Assembly (NCBI GenBank): GCA_963580285.1
Contig: OY757013.1
Coordinates: 135,839,027 to 135,903,026 of the forward strand
Length of the DNA: 64,000 nt
Reading direction: 5' to 3'
From: Lucinisca nassula
Taxonomy: Eukaryota > Mollusca > Bivalvia > Lucinida > Lucinidae
The notes under the pieces were generated by a model. That model saw only the letters and a list, made by a program, of their open reading frames with translations, did no database searches and was not told where the DNA came from. Each line of letters opens with the position of its first letter. Positions within the stretch are counted from its first letter, which is position 1. The translations under genes were made by a program, and so were the position numbers. This document shows, piece by piece, positions 39,932 through 50,200 of this stretch.

Positions 39932-40677
39932 TATGTCATTCTGAAGTTTCAGTGAGTCATTTGTATCTCTAATTTCTCGGTAGCAAACACAGTCGACTGC
40001 GAACAGTCTTATTTCTGAGTCAATGTCAGAGGAAATATCCTTGATGTACATGGAGAACAAATATGGACCAAGAACACTCCCTTGTGGGACTCCAGACAAA
40101 ACTGGTGCCCACTCTGAAGATTCACCATTAACAACAACGCACTGTTTTCTGTAGCTAAGAAAGGAATCTATCAAATTGAGAGTCTTCCCCCAAATTCCAT
40201 GACAACATAACTTAGATTTAAGTAGTTCATGGGGTGGGGTGTCAGACGCCTTCTTGAAGTCCAGAATAAATGTGTCAACATGTCCCCCTTTGTCCAAGAT
40301 TTTTGCCCAGTCATTAATAGCTGTGCTCAGCTGAGTTTCACAATTATGTCTTTTTCTAAATGCATGTTGTCTGTCTGACAAAAGTTTATGCGGGCCATGA
40401 TGTGCGAGCAGACTATATGTTCAAGCAATTTACACAGAACATAAGTCAGAGACACAGGGCGATAATTACGGGCAAGAGCACCTATTGTTGAAGAGTAGGA
40501 AAATGTTTGCTAGGAGCCATTGTTTGGGGATTTCACCTGTATCCAGGGACTGTTGAAACGGGTCTGCAAAAACTGGACCTAAATTTGCTAGTTCCTTCAG
40601 GACTCTAGGATGAAGTTCATCAGGTCCTAAGACAGCTTTACCAACGTCAACTAGTTTGCTTACAAAAGCCTATTTTT
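39932..40677 (-). pseudogene. LINE ORF2, reverse transcriptase catalytic part
   Basis: On the - strand, 40381-39932 encodes DRQHAFRKRHNCETQL, FILDFKKASDTPP (motif A, with F to S in KAFD), LSGVPQGSVLGPYLF (motif B) and RLFAVDCVCYR (motif C). The catalytic FADD is altered to FAVD, so the enzyme is dead. Upstream, 40677-40382 gives VDVGKAVLGPDELHPRVLKE and, after a frameshift, ARNYRPVSLTYVLCKLLEH. The order and motifs fit the CR1/L2/Jockey group; the exact clade is not assigned. Confidence 0.8.
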
Positions 40678-43375
40678 AGCTCACCTGTCACGTAGTGACA
40701 AGGTGAGCTTTTGCGATCACATTTTGTCCGTTGTTCGTCCGTGTGTGCATCCGTGCGTCCGTAAACAATTTCAAATAAGTATATCTCTAACCCATGGCCA
40801 ATCTTGATAAAATTTCATATGGTAGCGGGAAAGGCTGCATAAGGTTTTTGGGCTGATCAGATTGGAATTCTGGTTGCCATGGCAACATATATCTCCCATA
40901 GACTTACAATGGGAAAAATTTAAAAAATCTTCTTCTTTGAAACCACAGGGCTCAGAGCCTAGATATTTAGCATGTAATAATGTCAAGTGGTCACCTACAT
41001 AAATCCTGCTAATCATGCCCCTGGGGTCCAGAATTTGCCACACCCAGGTGCCCCTTACCTCCCATAGACTCATTATGGAAAAAAAGCTTCAAAAATCTTC
41101 TTCTCTGAAATCACAGGGCCCAGAGCTTAGATAATTAGCATGTAGCAACGGCAAGTGGTCACCTATATAAATCCTGCCAATCATGCACCTGGGTTCCAAA
41201 TGGGCCACGCCCCGGGGCCCCATAGTTCCCATAGACTCATAATGGAAAAAAAGCTTCAAAAATCTTCTTCTCTGAAACCCCAGAGCTTAGATATTTAGCA
41301 TGTAGCATCGGCAAGTGGTCACCAACATAAATCCTGCCAATCATTCCCCTGAGGTCCAAATGGGCAACGCCCCGGGGCCCCTAAGCTCCCATAGACCCAT
41401 AATGGGGAAAAGCTTCAAAAATCTTCTTCTCTGAAACCACAGGGCCCAGAGCTTAGATATTTAGCATGTAGCAACGGCAAGTGGTTACTTACATAAATCC
41501 TGCCAGTCATGCCCCGGGGGGTCCAAATGGAACACGCCCCGAGCCCCTTAGCTTCATACTCATAAAGGAAAAAGCTTCAAAAATCTTCTTCTCTGAAACC
41601 ACAGGGCCCAGAGCTTAGATATGAAGCATGTAGCAATGACAAGTGGTCACCTACATAAATCCTGCCAATCATGCCCCTGGGGTCCAGATGGGCCACGCCC
41701 GGGGCCCTTAGCTCCCATAAACTCATAATGGAAAAAAGCTTCAAAACTCTTCTCTGAAACCACAGGCCCCAGAGCTTAGATATATTTAGCTTGTAGCAGC
41801 GACAAGTGGTCACTTACATAAATCCTGCCAATCATGCCCCTGAGGTCCAAATGGGCCACGCCCAGGGGCCCCTTAGCTCCCATAGACACAAAATGCAAAA
41901 AAGCTTCAAAAATCTTCTTCTCTGAAACCACAGGGCCCAGAGCTTAGATATTTAGCATGTAGCAACGGCAAGTGGTCACCTACATAAATCCTGTCAATCA
42001 TGCCCCGGGGATCCTAATGGGCCACCCCTGGGGGCCCCTTAGCTCCTATAGACTCATAATGGAAAAAAGCTTAAAAAATCTTCTTCTCTGTAACCACAGG
42101 GCCCAGAGCTTAGATATTTAGCATGTAGCAACGGCAAGTGGTCACCTACATAAATCTTGCCAATCATGCCCCTAGGGTCTAAATGGGCCACGCCCCGCGG
42201 CCTCTTAGGTTCCATAGACTCATAATGGAAAAAAAGCTTAAAAATCTTCTTCTCTTATACCATGAAGCACAGAGCTTAGATATTTAGTATCTAGCAACAT
42301 AAAATAGTCACCTACATAAATCATGCAAACCCTGACGCTGGGGTCAAAATTGTTTACGCCCAAGCTCATCAGCTCCCATTGACTTATAATGGTTCAAAAC
42401 TAAAAAAATCTTCTCTGAAACCATAAAGCCCCGAGCTTAGATATTTAGTATGTAACAACGTCAAGTGGCCACCTACATAAATTCTGCTAATTATACCCCT
42501 GGGATCCAAAATGGCCACACGCCAGGGCTCTTTAACTCCCATAGACATACATCTTCGTTGAAATCACAGGGTCCAGAGCTTTAATATATAGCATGTAGCA
42601 AAGTTAAGTGGTAACATACATAAATCCTACCAACCATGCCCGTGGGGTCAAGATTGGCCACGTACATGAGCCCATTAGCTCCCATAGACTTGTAATTGAA
42701 AAAAAAAATCTCCTGAACCCATACTTCCCAGAGCTTAGATATTTAGTAAGTAGCAACATGAAATGGTCATCTTAAGAAATCCTGCCAACCATGCCCCTTG
42801 GGCCAAAATTGGTCACACCCATTGGCCCATTAGCTACCATAGACTTAAAATGAAAAACAAAACAAACAAAAAAAAAACTTAAAATGGAAAAAAAAATAAA
42901 AATCAAAAATCTTCTTCTCTGAAACCATAAGGCCCAGAGCTTAGGTATTTAGCATGAAGTAATGTCGAGTGGTCGCCTACATGAATTCTGCCAATTATGC
43001 CCCTGGGGTCCACATTGACCAAATCCTGTGGCCCCTTAACTCCAATAAACATATAATGTAAAAAAAAAAAAAAACCTTCAAAAATCTTCTTCTCTGAAAC
43101 CGTGAAGTACAGACCTTAGATATTTAGTATAAAGCAACATAAAATGGTTGCCTACATAAATCCTGCCAACCGTACCATTTGGGTCAAATTTGGCCATGCC
43201 CCAGGGCTCATTAGCTCCTATAGACTTAAACTGGAAAAAACATCACAACTCTTCTTCTCCAAAACCATAAGGCTCAGCGCTTAGATATTTAGTATGTAGC
43301 AATGTCAAGTGGTCTCCTACAATAATGATTATCTGGTACACAGGTGAGCGATATAGGGCCATTCGGCCCTCTTGT
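40678..43375 (+). mobile_element. HCR element, AGCTCACC family, 2.7 kb, inserted in the LINE
   Basis: The left hairpin is AGCTCACCTGTCAC / GTGACAAGGTGAGCT (40678-40709). A TTTTGTCCGTTGTTCGTCCG block follows. About 15 monomers of 160-170 bp contain AGAGCTTAGATATTTAGCAT and ACATAAATCCTGCCAATCAT. The right end is ACACAGGTGAGCG with hairpin AGGGCC/GGCCCT (43355-43370), ending CTTGT. It follows TATTTTT of the LINE. No TSD is visible. It has no long ORF and is presumably non-autonomous. Confidence 0.75.
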
Positions 43376-43490
43376 CAATATTGGCATCAGCATATTAACT
43401 CCTTCCGCCAAATATGAAAACTTGCTAGGTGGACCTATTAACGTAATCCCAATGAACACAACACCCCCTGCCTTTGCAAACATTGTAGAC
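43376..43490 (-). pseudogene. LINE fragment 5' of the HCR insertion
   Basis: On the - strand the sequence up to 43376 keeps the LINE frame across the insertion (ANIE, then AFVSKLVDVGKA beyond it). The rest resembles the region upstream of the RT domain only weakly. The 5' limit is unclear. Confidence 0.4.
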
Positions 43491-43629
43491 CCACCTTTAA
43501 TGGCTTAAGATGTCTATTTTCAGCCTCATCATCAGCATAGCTCTTGCACTTTTCTGAAGCTAATATATGTAGGTTGGGAATAAAAGATTGCATGAGTTCT
43601 GAAATGAGTTTGAAAATAGAAGTGAATGC

Positions 43630-43910
43630 AATGATCAGGAATCGATACGAGTACAATTACCTCACACCTGCCAACCAAGACACCAAAGGCAAAGAAACAC
43701 AAACATAAAACAACTTCACCATAATGAAATTTTCACAAGCAGAAAGCCAAAAGGACAGACTTTTTTTTTCAAAATGGCCAAACAGCTATCGAAAATAAAA
43801 GATATTAGCAATACATACATAATACATACATGCAAAGACGAACTATAGCAATAATAAACCACGACAGAAGACGGCATTGGGACTGTCAGTAAAAATCCGC
43901 TAGTGAATTA
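43630..43910 (+). repeat. Diverged third copy of the inverted-duplication arm
   Basis: ATCAGGAATCGATACGAG, GACACCAAAGGCAAAGAA and TTGGGACTGTCAGTAAAAA correspond in order to 21620-21870. It shows that the arm sequence is an interspersed repeat. Confidence 0.65.
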
Positions 43911-43919
43911 CCGAATTTA

Positions 43920-44185
43920 TCACATCATTTCGATAACACGCCTTTATAATTTTAACCCCCTCATATCCCACTTTTATATATTATTTTTCTCATTTCTGCT
44001 CACAAACATAGATTTTGGGTACTCGATAGAAACGACTCGTCGAGGTGGTTCTATCGAGTCCCCGCAGTCTATGTTTTGAGCAGAAATAAGAAAAAATATC
44101 ACAATTTTTCATCTTAAAATTTCTAATTTTTGGCCAAAAAATTGGCAATGTATTTGTATAGGCGTGTTGTCCTTATGTGATGTTA
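43920..44185. repeat. P-type palindromic repeat, full length
   Basis: The left arm TTTTCTCATTTCTGCTCACA / ATAGATTTTGGGTACTCGAT meets its inverse ATCGAGTCCCCGCAGTCTAT and GAGCAGAAATAAGAAAAAAT near 44050. The outer ends are ACACGCCTTTATAATTTTAA and TGTATTTGTATAGGCGTGTT. Confidence 0.55.
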
Positions 44186-44562
44186 TTAGCTCACCTGAGC
44201 ACGGAGTGCAAATGGTGTGCTATTGTGATCAGTGAATGTGTATTGTATGTCCTCCCGCGTCCCACGTCAACAATTTGCTTTAAAAGACTACTCCTCCTTA
44301 ACCCTTCGGCCAATTTCATTCAAACTCCACAGGAATGTTGCCTTGGTTGCTCTCTTCCAAAATAGCTAAAGTCGTTCCGCTCTGATGAACAAGTTGGCTG
44401 CCAGAGCTAAAAATCGAAAAATTCTTTAAATTACTACTCCTCCGATACCTCTAGACTAATTTCATCCAAGCTTCATAGATATGTTGCTCAGGTGACCCTC
44501 TCCCCAAATAGCTAAACTTGTTCTGCTTCGATGAACAAGATGGCCATCAGAGCTTAAAATAG

Positions 44563-46231
44563 AACAAGAAGGCCAAATCGCCCTATTTCGCTCACCTGTG
44601 TACCAGAAATTCATTAATGATGTTTTAAGAATGCCCATCGGGGCTTGAAGAAATAGACTGGGCTACATGGTGCTTCTATGCAGAGCTGGAACCGACCACA
44701 CATGAGTACTGGTAAACAGGTTCTAAGCCTGCCTAGGAAAAGTGGTGCCAGTTAGACCGTCCATGCATAATGACCCTATTTGTTTTATTGGCTGGAAAGG
44801 GCTTAAGATATAATTTCATCTCGATGTAGGACAAAAGTCCCACAAAACTTGAAGCAACGTCTAATATTTATGCTGAAGGGCAGGTAATTCGAAAGCCTTT
44901 TGTCTCATGCGGCCCAAATTCAAACTAAACATAGACTAAGCTCCTGGTTATCTGGAAGTTTGATGAAGGTCAGGTTAGAAACAGCCAAGCAAAGTGGGAG
45001 ACATCGTTTTCCCATTGTAAGTTTATGGGAAAATGTTTCACCCTCAAGGGGATGTAACTGGAAATCCGGTGGTCAGATTCAAGCCAAAATCGAACTCATT
45101 AGAGATTTTATGCTTATCCTCGTTTACCAAAAGTAACAAAAAGATCGGATCAAAAACGGTTGCGGAAAGCTGGATACACCATTTTTCGCTAATATTTATG
45201 CTCAAGGGCAGGTAACTCTAAAGCTGTTTGTCCCGTGCAGCCCAAATTCGAACTCGACGTGTACTGTAAGCCCCTCCTGGTTATCTGCAAGTTTGATGAA
45301 GATCGGATCAGAAATGGCTGAGAAAAGTGGAGACGTCGTTTTCCCCATTACAAGTCTATGGGAACATTGTTCACGCTCAAAAGGATGTAACTGGAAAACC
45401 TGCTGGTCAGATACAAACCAAATTCGAACTCGTCCGAGATTTTATGCTTGTCCTCGTTTATGGAAAGTGACAAAAATATCAGATCATAAACGGCTGAGAG
45501 AAGCTGGAGTCACCATTTTTCACTTATATTTATGCTCAAGGGCAGGTAACTCCAAAGCTGTTTGTCCCGTTCAACCCAAATTCGAACTCGACGTAGACTG
45601 TAAGCATCTCCTGGTTATCTGCAAGTTTGATGAAGATCGGATCAGAAATGGCTGAGAAAAAGTGGAGACGTCGTTTTCCCCATTATAAGTCGATTGGAAA
45701 ATTGTTCACGCTCAAGGGGATGTAACTGGAAAACCTCTGGTCAGATTTAAACCAAACTCGAACTCGTCCGAGGTTTTATGCTTGTCCTCGTTTATGAAAA
45801 GTTACAAAAAGATCAGATCATAAACGGCTGAGAAAAGCTGGAGACATCATTTTTCCCTTATATTTATCCTCAAGGGCAGGTAACTCCAAAGCTGTTTGTC
45901 CCGTGCAGCCCAAATTCGAATTCGACGTAGACTGTAAGCCCCTGCTGGTTATCTGCAAGTTTGATGAAGATCGGATCCCCCATTATAAGTCTATGGAACC
46001 TTTTTGTTTCCATGGCAACCAGAATTCCTATCTGATCAGACCAAAAAACCTTATGGAGCCTTTCCCACTACCTGATGCTTCTCATGAAATTTTATCAAGA
46101 TTGACCATGGGGTATTAGATATATACTTATTTGAAATTGTTTACAGACGGACGCACGCACCCACACACGCACGCACGACGGACAAAATGTGATCACAAAA
46201 GCTCACCTTGTCACAACGTGACAGGTGAGCT
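44563..46231 (-). mobile_element. HCR element, AGCTCACC family, minus orientation, 334-bp monomers
   Basis: Read on the - strand it starts AGCTCACCTGTCACG / CGTGACAAGGTGAGCT... (46231-46200), with a GTCCGTC-type block (46140-46190). Four monomers of 334 bp follow, and it ends with the cap GGTGAGCGAAATAGGGC and CTTCTTGTT at 44563. Removing it restores AAAATAGA-AAAACATC of the host monomer. An S1 SINE (44632-44869) is inserted near its right end. Confidence 0.65.
44632..44869 (+). mobile_element. S1 SINE, tail missing
   Basis: It contains GCCCATCGGGGCTTGAAG to GTCCCACAAAACTTGAAGCA. The final GTTGACGGGGACGTTAAAC part is absent. Confidence 0.6.
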
Positions 46232-46302
46232 AAAAACATCAACAATTTGCGGGTCAATTGCATCTTCATATGAGTGTTTCCTAGGTGTTTGTCTACCACA
46301 AT

Positions 46303-46600
46303 TTTCCCCGCCCATCGGGGGTAGGAGAAATAGATTGGGCTGCATGATGATTCCACGCAGAGCTGAATATGACCACACACGTGTACTGGTAAGCCGCTAA
46401 GAAGGACTAAGACTGCCCAGGTAAAGCGGTGTGAGTCAGATCGTCCAGTGCATATAAGCCTTCTGGTTTCATTTGGCGGCATGGCTTGAGATGTCATTTC
46501 ACCTCCATGTTGGATAAAAGTCCCACAAAATTGGAAGCAACGTATCCAAAATGACCTGCATAGTGTTGACGCGGACGTTAAACCCCAATTCAAACAAACA
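46303..46600 (+). mobile_element. S1 SINE, full length
   Basis: It runs from CCCCGCCCATCGGGGGTAG through GGGCTGCATGATGATTCCAC to GCGGACGTTAAACCCCAATT plus CAAACAAAC. The host text TGTCTACCACAAT / TGTCTACCAAAAT flanks it, consistent with a TSD of about 10 bp. Confidence 0.7.
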
Positions 46601-46800
46601 AAACTGTCTACCAAAATAGCTAAATCCAGCCCTGGTGAACAAGATGGCCGCCAGAGCTAAAAATAGAAAACACTTTAAATGACTACTCCTCCCATACCCA
46701 TGGGCCAATTTCATTCAAACTTCGTTGGAATGTTGCTTAGGTGACCCTGTACCCAAAGAGCTAAAATTGTTCCCTTCCGATGAACTAGATGACCACCAGG

Positions 46801-47041
46801 GGCCAGTTGTTCAAAACTAACGACATCGTTAGTTAACGTATCGTTAAAATTTTGATCATTGATTATGGCAAATATCCTAATATTTTTGCTGAAAAAATGT
46901 GAGCAGCTTTTGCATACGCAAAAGCTGCTCACATTTTTTCAGCAAAAATTCCAAAATTTATGATATTGTTCTTGCTAGAAGAGTTAACAATATGACCACT
47001 AACGAGCTCGTTAAGCTAACGATGCTTTGAACAACTGGGCC
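46801..47041. mobile_element. MITE, GCCAGTTGTTCAAA ends and perfect central hairpin
   Basis: The TIR is GGCCAGTTGTTCAAAACTAAC with inverse GTTAGCTTAACGAG...GAACAACTGGGCC. The centre is a perfect inverted repeat with 32-bp arms (46882-46913 and 46918-46949) and a 4-nt loop, ATAC. CCAG on both sides may be the TSD. Confidence 0.65.
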
Positions 47042-47929
47042 CAGATCTAGAAATAGAAACATTCTTTAATTGAGTACTCCACCTAAACCCCTGGGCCCAT
47101 TGCGTTTAAACTTCATAGCAATGTCGCTTAAGTGACCCTCTAACAAACTATATAAAACTACTGCGCTCCAAGGAGGAAAATGGCTGCCAGAGCTAAAAAT
47201 AGAAAACCATCAACAGTTTGCTAAAAACGCTAACTCCTCATAAGCCATTGGACAAATTAAGCTTGAACTTCACAGGAATATTGCCTTAGTGATTGCCTGC
47301 CAAAATAGCTAAAATGGTTCTGCTCCAATGAACGAGATGGTCGTAAGATCTAAAACAGAAAAAATATTTAAAAGACAAAACCTATACCCCTGGAACAATT
47401 TCAATCAAACTTCATAAGAATGTTGCTTAGGTGACCCTCTACAAAAATAACTAATTAAAAGCAGTCCCGATTCGATGAGACGAATGGCCGGCAGAGCTAG
47501 AATAAAAAAAAAAAATACCAGCAATTTGCTTTAAAAGCAAACTCCTCCAAACCACTCAAGTTAGTTTGACTCAGTCTTTACAGGAATATTGTCAAGGTGG
47601 TTTCCTTTCCAAAAAAGCGAAATTTGATTGAATCTCAAGCCTCCAGAGCTAAAAATAGAAGCGACAACATATGATAAATTTTAATTTTTGTGACAACATA
47701 TTTACTCATTTTTCGTTGGTGGGCCGGATACAAAACGGCCCTTATACCTTAATATAACTCCCAGGCTTTGGAATGGTAGGTCACGCAAATAGTTCGTGTC
47801 AACGTGTCAAATAAGGGTAACTCTCCTGATCAGTGCATGCGATTATTGTATTGATAGTGCCCCTTACACCAATACTAGATGAAGACTTAATATCTATGCA
47901 ATTTTGTTTGAATAGAGGTTTAACCCTTT

Positions 47930-48133
47930 TTGTACAAAATGGAATATTCCTCCTTAAGTATAGCAGGAGTACATTTAAAAAGTAGGGGTGTCGGGTTGTG
48001 TTTTCTTCAAAAACCTGAAAATTTTGCAAATGGTGAAGGCCCTGATCAGACGCCACATTCTGCGGCGTCTGATCTGGGTCTGCACCGTTTGCCCTGGTAC
48101 CCGTTTTGATGTTTCCGGTACTAAATGGGTTAA
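47930..48133. mobile_element. K MITE in the tandem unit
   Basis: TTAACCCTTTTTGTACAAAA at the left, CGGTACTAAATGGGTTAA at the right, with TTAA at both ends. The centre is GATCAGACGCC / GGCGTCTGATC. Copies at 53627-53848 and 59352-59573 carry an extra T in the T-run and a CTGCAGT insertion near the centre. Confidence 0.7.
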
Positions 48134-48372
48134 GGTCCCCGTCAACACAATTTCGGTAATTCTGGAGACATTGCTTCCAATTTGTGGGACTTTAACGCGA
48201 CAGGAAAATGAAATGGCATCTCAAGCAATGCCGCCGGAGTACCAAAATGGCTATTATGCATGGACGGTCAAACGTGCATCACTTTGCCTGGGCAAGTTTA
48301 GACCTAGGTAGTTTACCAGGGTTTCAGCTCTGCATGGAGGGACCATTTAGCCTAGCCTCGATGGGCGGCGGC
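48134..48372 (-). mobile_element. S1 SINE in the tandem unit, diverged
   Basis: On the - strand it ends GAATTACCGAAATTGTGTTG, ACGGGGACC and abuts the K MITE exactly. Internal CCTGGGCAAG and GCTCTGCATGGAGGG (+ strand) identify it. Equivalent copies begin at 53849 and 59574. Confidence 0.55.
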
Positions 48373-48771
48373 CTGCAAATATATTGAGCTGTAATATTGT
48401 CCTGATCTATACATCAAGGTCCAGTGTTTTTATTACGTATTTACGTTAAAGCCTGTTTTATTGTGACAGTATATTAGGATAGATTGTGTAATAGTCAATA
48501 TTAAGCACAGAAGTTTGACGCTGCTTATATCCATGTTACTATCGCATAGTGATACCTAATTCAGGTGATATTTTTATAGCCGCACTATTCATTTCGATGC
48601 GAGGTCAGATTGTTGTTTAAACAGGGGTACGTGTAGAATCGAACTAGACTGTGTAGGGTTTGCAAAACAATGTAGATCCAGCTTAGACTCAGGCTGTAGC
48701 TCAGATACCACAGACGGCGTCTGATCAGGTCGACACTGTTTATCCCAAGTACAGGTATTTAAGTGTTATAC

Positions 48772-48976
48772 GGGCCTCAGTGTCCCAGTTGATAAGAGCG
48801 CTGACTCTTAATCAGTAGGTCTCTCACCACTGTGTGTTCAAGTCTGGCTCAGGTCACACGCCAAGTTCTGCAACGGAAGGTCAGATGGTTTTTCTTCGGG
48901 TACTCCGATTTTCACCCACCTCTGATTAACATTATGAGTGAAATAATCTTGAAAGGGTCGTAACAGCCCCCCCCCC
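48772..48976 (+). mobile_element. S2 SINE in the tandem unit
   Basis: The head GGGCCTCAGTGTCCCAGTTG is followed by AGGTCACACGCCAAGTTCTG and GTGAAATAATCTTGAAAGGG, then a poly-C run of unit-specific length. Copies start at 54487 and 60213. Confidence 0.65.
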
Positions 48977-49111
48977 ACCCACCCACCAAAAAATGTGTTA
49001 AACGAAACAGTCCCAGTTTAGCCCACACTCAGAGACAATCTACTTACCAGACTGAATGCTGTCAAGGCTTTGACCGTCAATAATCTGCAGGCTTCTATCA
49101 TACCAATATAT

Positions 49112-49254
49112 GAATCTTATATGGGTGTGAGGGGTGGACTGAAAAATCCGTCCCGAGGGTCACTGTCCGGCATCACGAGGCTTGCCGAGTGATGCCGGAC
49201 AGTGATCCCGAGGGACGGATTTTTCTATCCACCCCTCACACCCATATAGGATTC
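49112..49254. repeat. Hairpin with 65-bp arms
   Basis: The arms are 49112-49176 and 49189-49254, with loop GAGGCTTGCCGA. They pair almost perfectly through GGTGTGAGGGGTGGA, AAAATCCGTCCC and CACTGTCCGGCATCAC. Copies are at 54827-54969 and 60554-60696. An 84-codon - strand frame begins in the flank and crosses the hairpin; it is not recognisable and is not called. Confidence 0.8.
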
Positions 49255-49579
49255 TTTTTCTTGCATACCTTCCATTTCTATTGCGAATTTTTAATGCTGC
49301 TGTCACTTCGGTTACCGACGTCCGCCATTTTGTGATGACACAACAGGAATGTTTAGTGACATCACGCATGACGACGACGCGCATGAGGTTGTAATCAACC
49401 AGTGCATTTATCAAACACGCGATTATATTCGATTTGGGGTCGGAACACCAGGGTCAGAACATAAATTTCCATCCCAGGGTAAAATCACGGATTTCCTTGT
49501 CTGGTGTGCAAGAAATATATTTACATTCCTAGTGCATTGTCCGAAAACCCGGTTGTTAAGTATTGGAGTGCAATGCTTT

Positions 49580-50034
49580 TGTTTGTTTGTTTGTACTCGT
49601 AATGGAGTTTAACGGCCCAGTCAACACTATATTTGAGCCGGTCAGTTTACCTATCCATATTTTTCCTGGGCAGGCTTGTACGTAAGCGGTTATCCACTAC
49701 AGCGCATATTCTTTCGCCAGAAACAGACAACTGCCCTTTTTGAATCAACGGAAGGGGGAGAATGACCGTAGAAAATATTTCATGATCAATCTCCACGAAA
49801 TAATGTTGCTGACCCCGTCAGGTATCGAACCCGCGTTCTCCTGATCACCACCCAGCAGGCACACGTCGCAAGGGCAACGTCAAATCAACGTCGGTGCAAC
49901 GTCACGACGTTGCACCGACGTTGATGTGACGTTGCACAAACGTGATGACGTTGTATCGACGTTGATATGACGTCGCAATTACGTCATGTGCCTGCTGGGC
50001 AGTCAGACGCGCATCTGACTGAGTTACCGAGGCC
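49580..50034 (-). mobile_element. S6 SINE with tRNA-like head split by a MITE
   Basis: On the - strand the head is GGCCTCGGTAACTCAGTCAG, ATGCGCGTCTGACT, then the MITE, then GATCAGGAGAACGCGGGTTC and GATACC. The A and B boxes therefore flank the insertion. The tail towards 49580 ends GACTGGGCCGTTAAACTCC and (CAAA)n. Confidence 0.7.
49851..50000. mobile_element. Palindromic MITE, CCCAGCAGGCACA ends
   Basis: The inverted ends are CCCAGCAGGCACA. The interior is a series of AACGTC/GACGTT motifs, including a perfect 18-bp arm palindrome (49886-49903 / 49906-49923). It sits in the anticodon-loop region of the S6 head. Copies are at 55566-55715 and 61293-61442. Confidence 0.75.
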
Positions 50035-50200
50035 GGCGGAGTGCAATCCTGTTCCTACCTCAATGAATGCATTGACTCATGCGACATCACATGGTCATCA
50101 TGTGACGTCAAAAATTAACCATGGTTCTCACCAATAGGATTGTACGATAGTGACAGTGCTCTTCCGCTGTTAATTTTGACCCTCAAACAGGATTGTTTTT

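Larger units (their letters stand above)
44188..47410 (+). mobile_element. HCR element, AGCTCACC family, interrupted three times
   Basis: The left cap AGCTCACCTGAGCACGGAG is degenerate (44188). Monomers have CAAACTTCATAGGAATGTTGC and GCCAGAGCTAAAAATAGAAA. It is interrupted at 44563 by a second HCR in opposite orientation and resumes at 46232 (AAAACATCAACAATTTGC). An S1 SINE (46303-46600) and a MITE (46801-47041) interrupt it again. The core continues into the first tandem-array unit. The right cap was not found. Confidence 0.6.

Noticed and set aside
40678..43375. Canonical Helitron
   Set aside because: The ends lack the 5' TC and 3' CTRR with hairpin 10-12 nt before the end, and no Rep-helicase ORF is present. 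Only a looser Helentron-like or pearl-like affinity can be suggested.
46141..46614. 157-codon - strand ORF
   Set aside because: It is formed by an S1 SINE and the ends of two HCR elements; no protein similarity was recognised.
49160..49414. 84-codon ORF (- strand) conserved in the three tandem units
   Set aside because: Its identity between units follows from the recent duplication, not selection. It crosses the hairpin and resembles nothing known.
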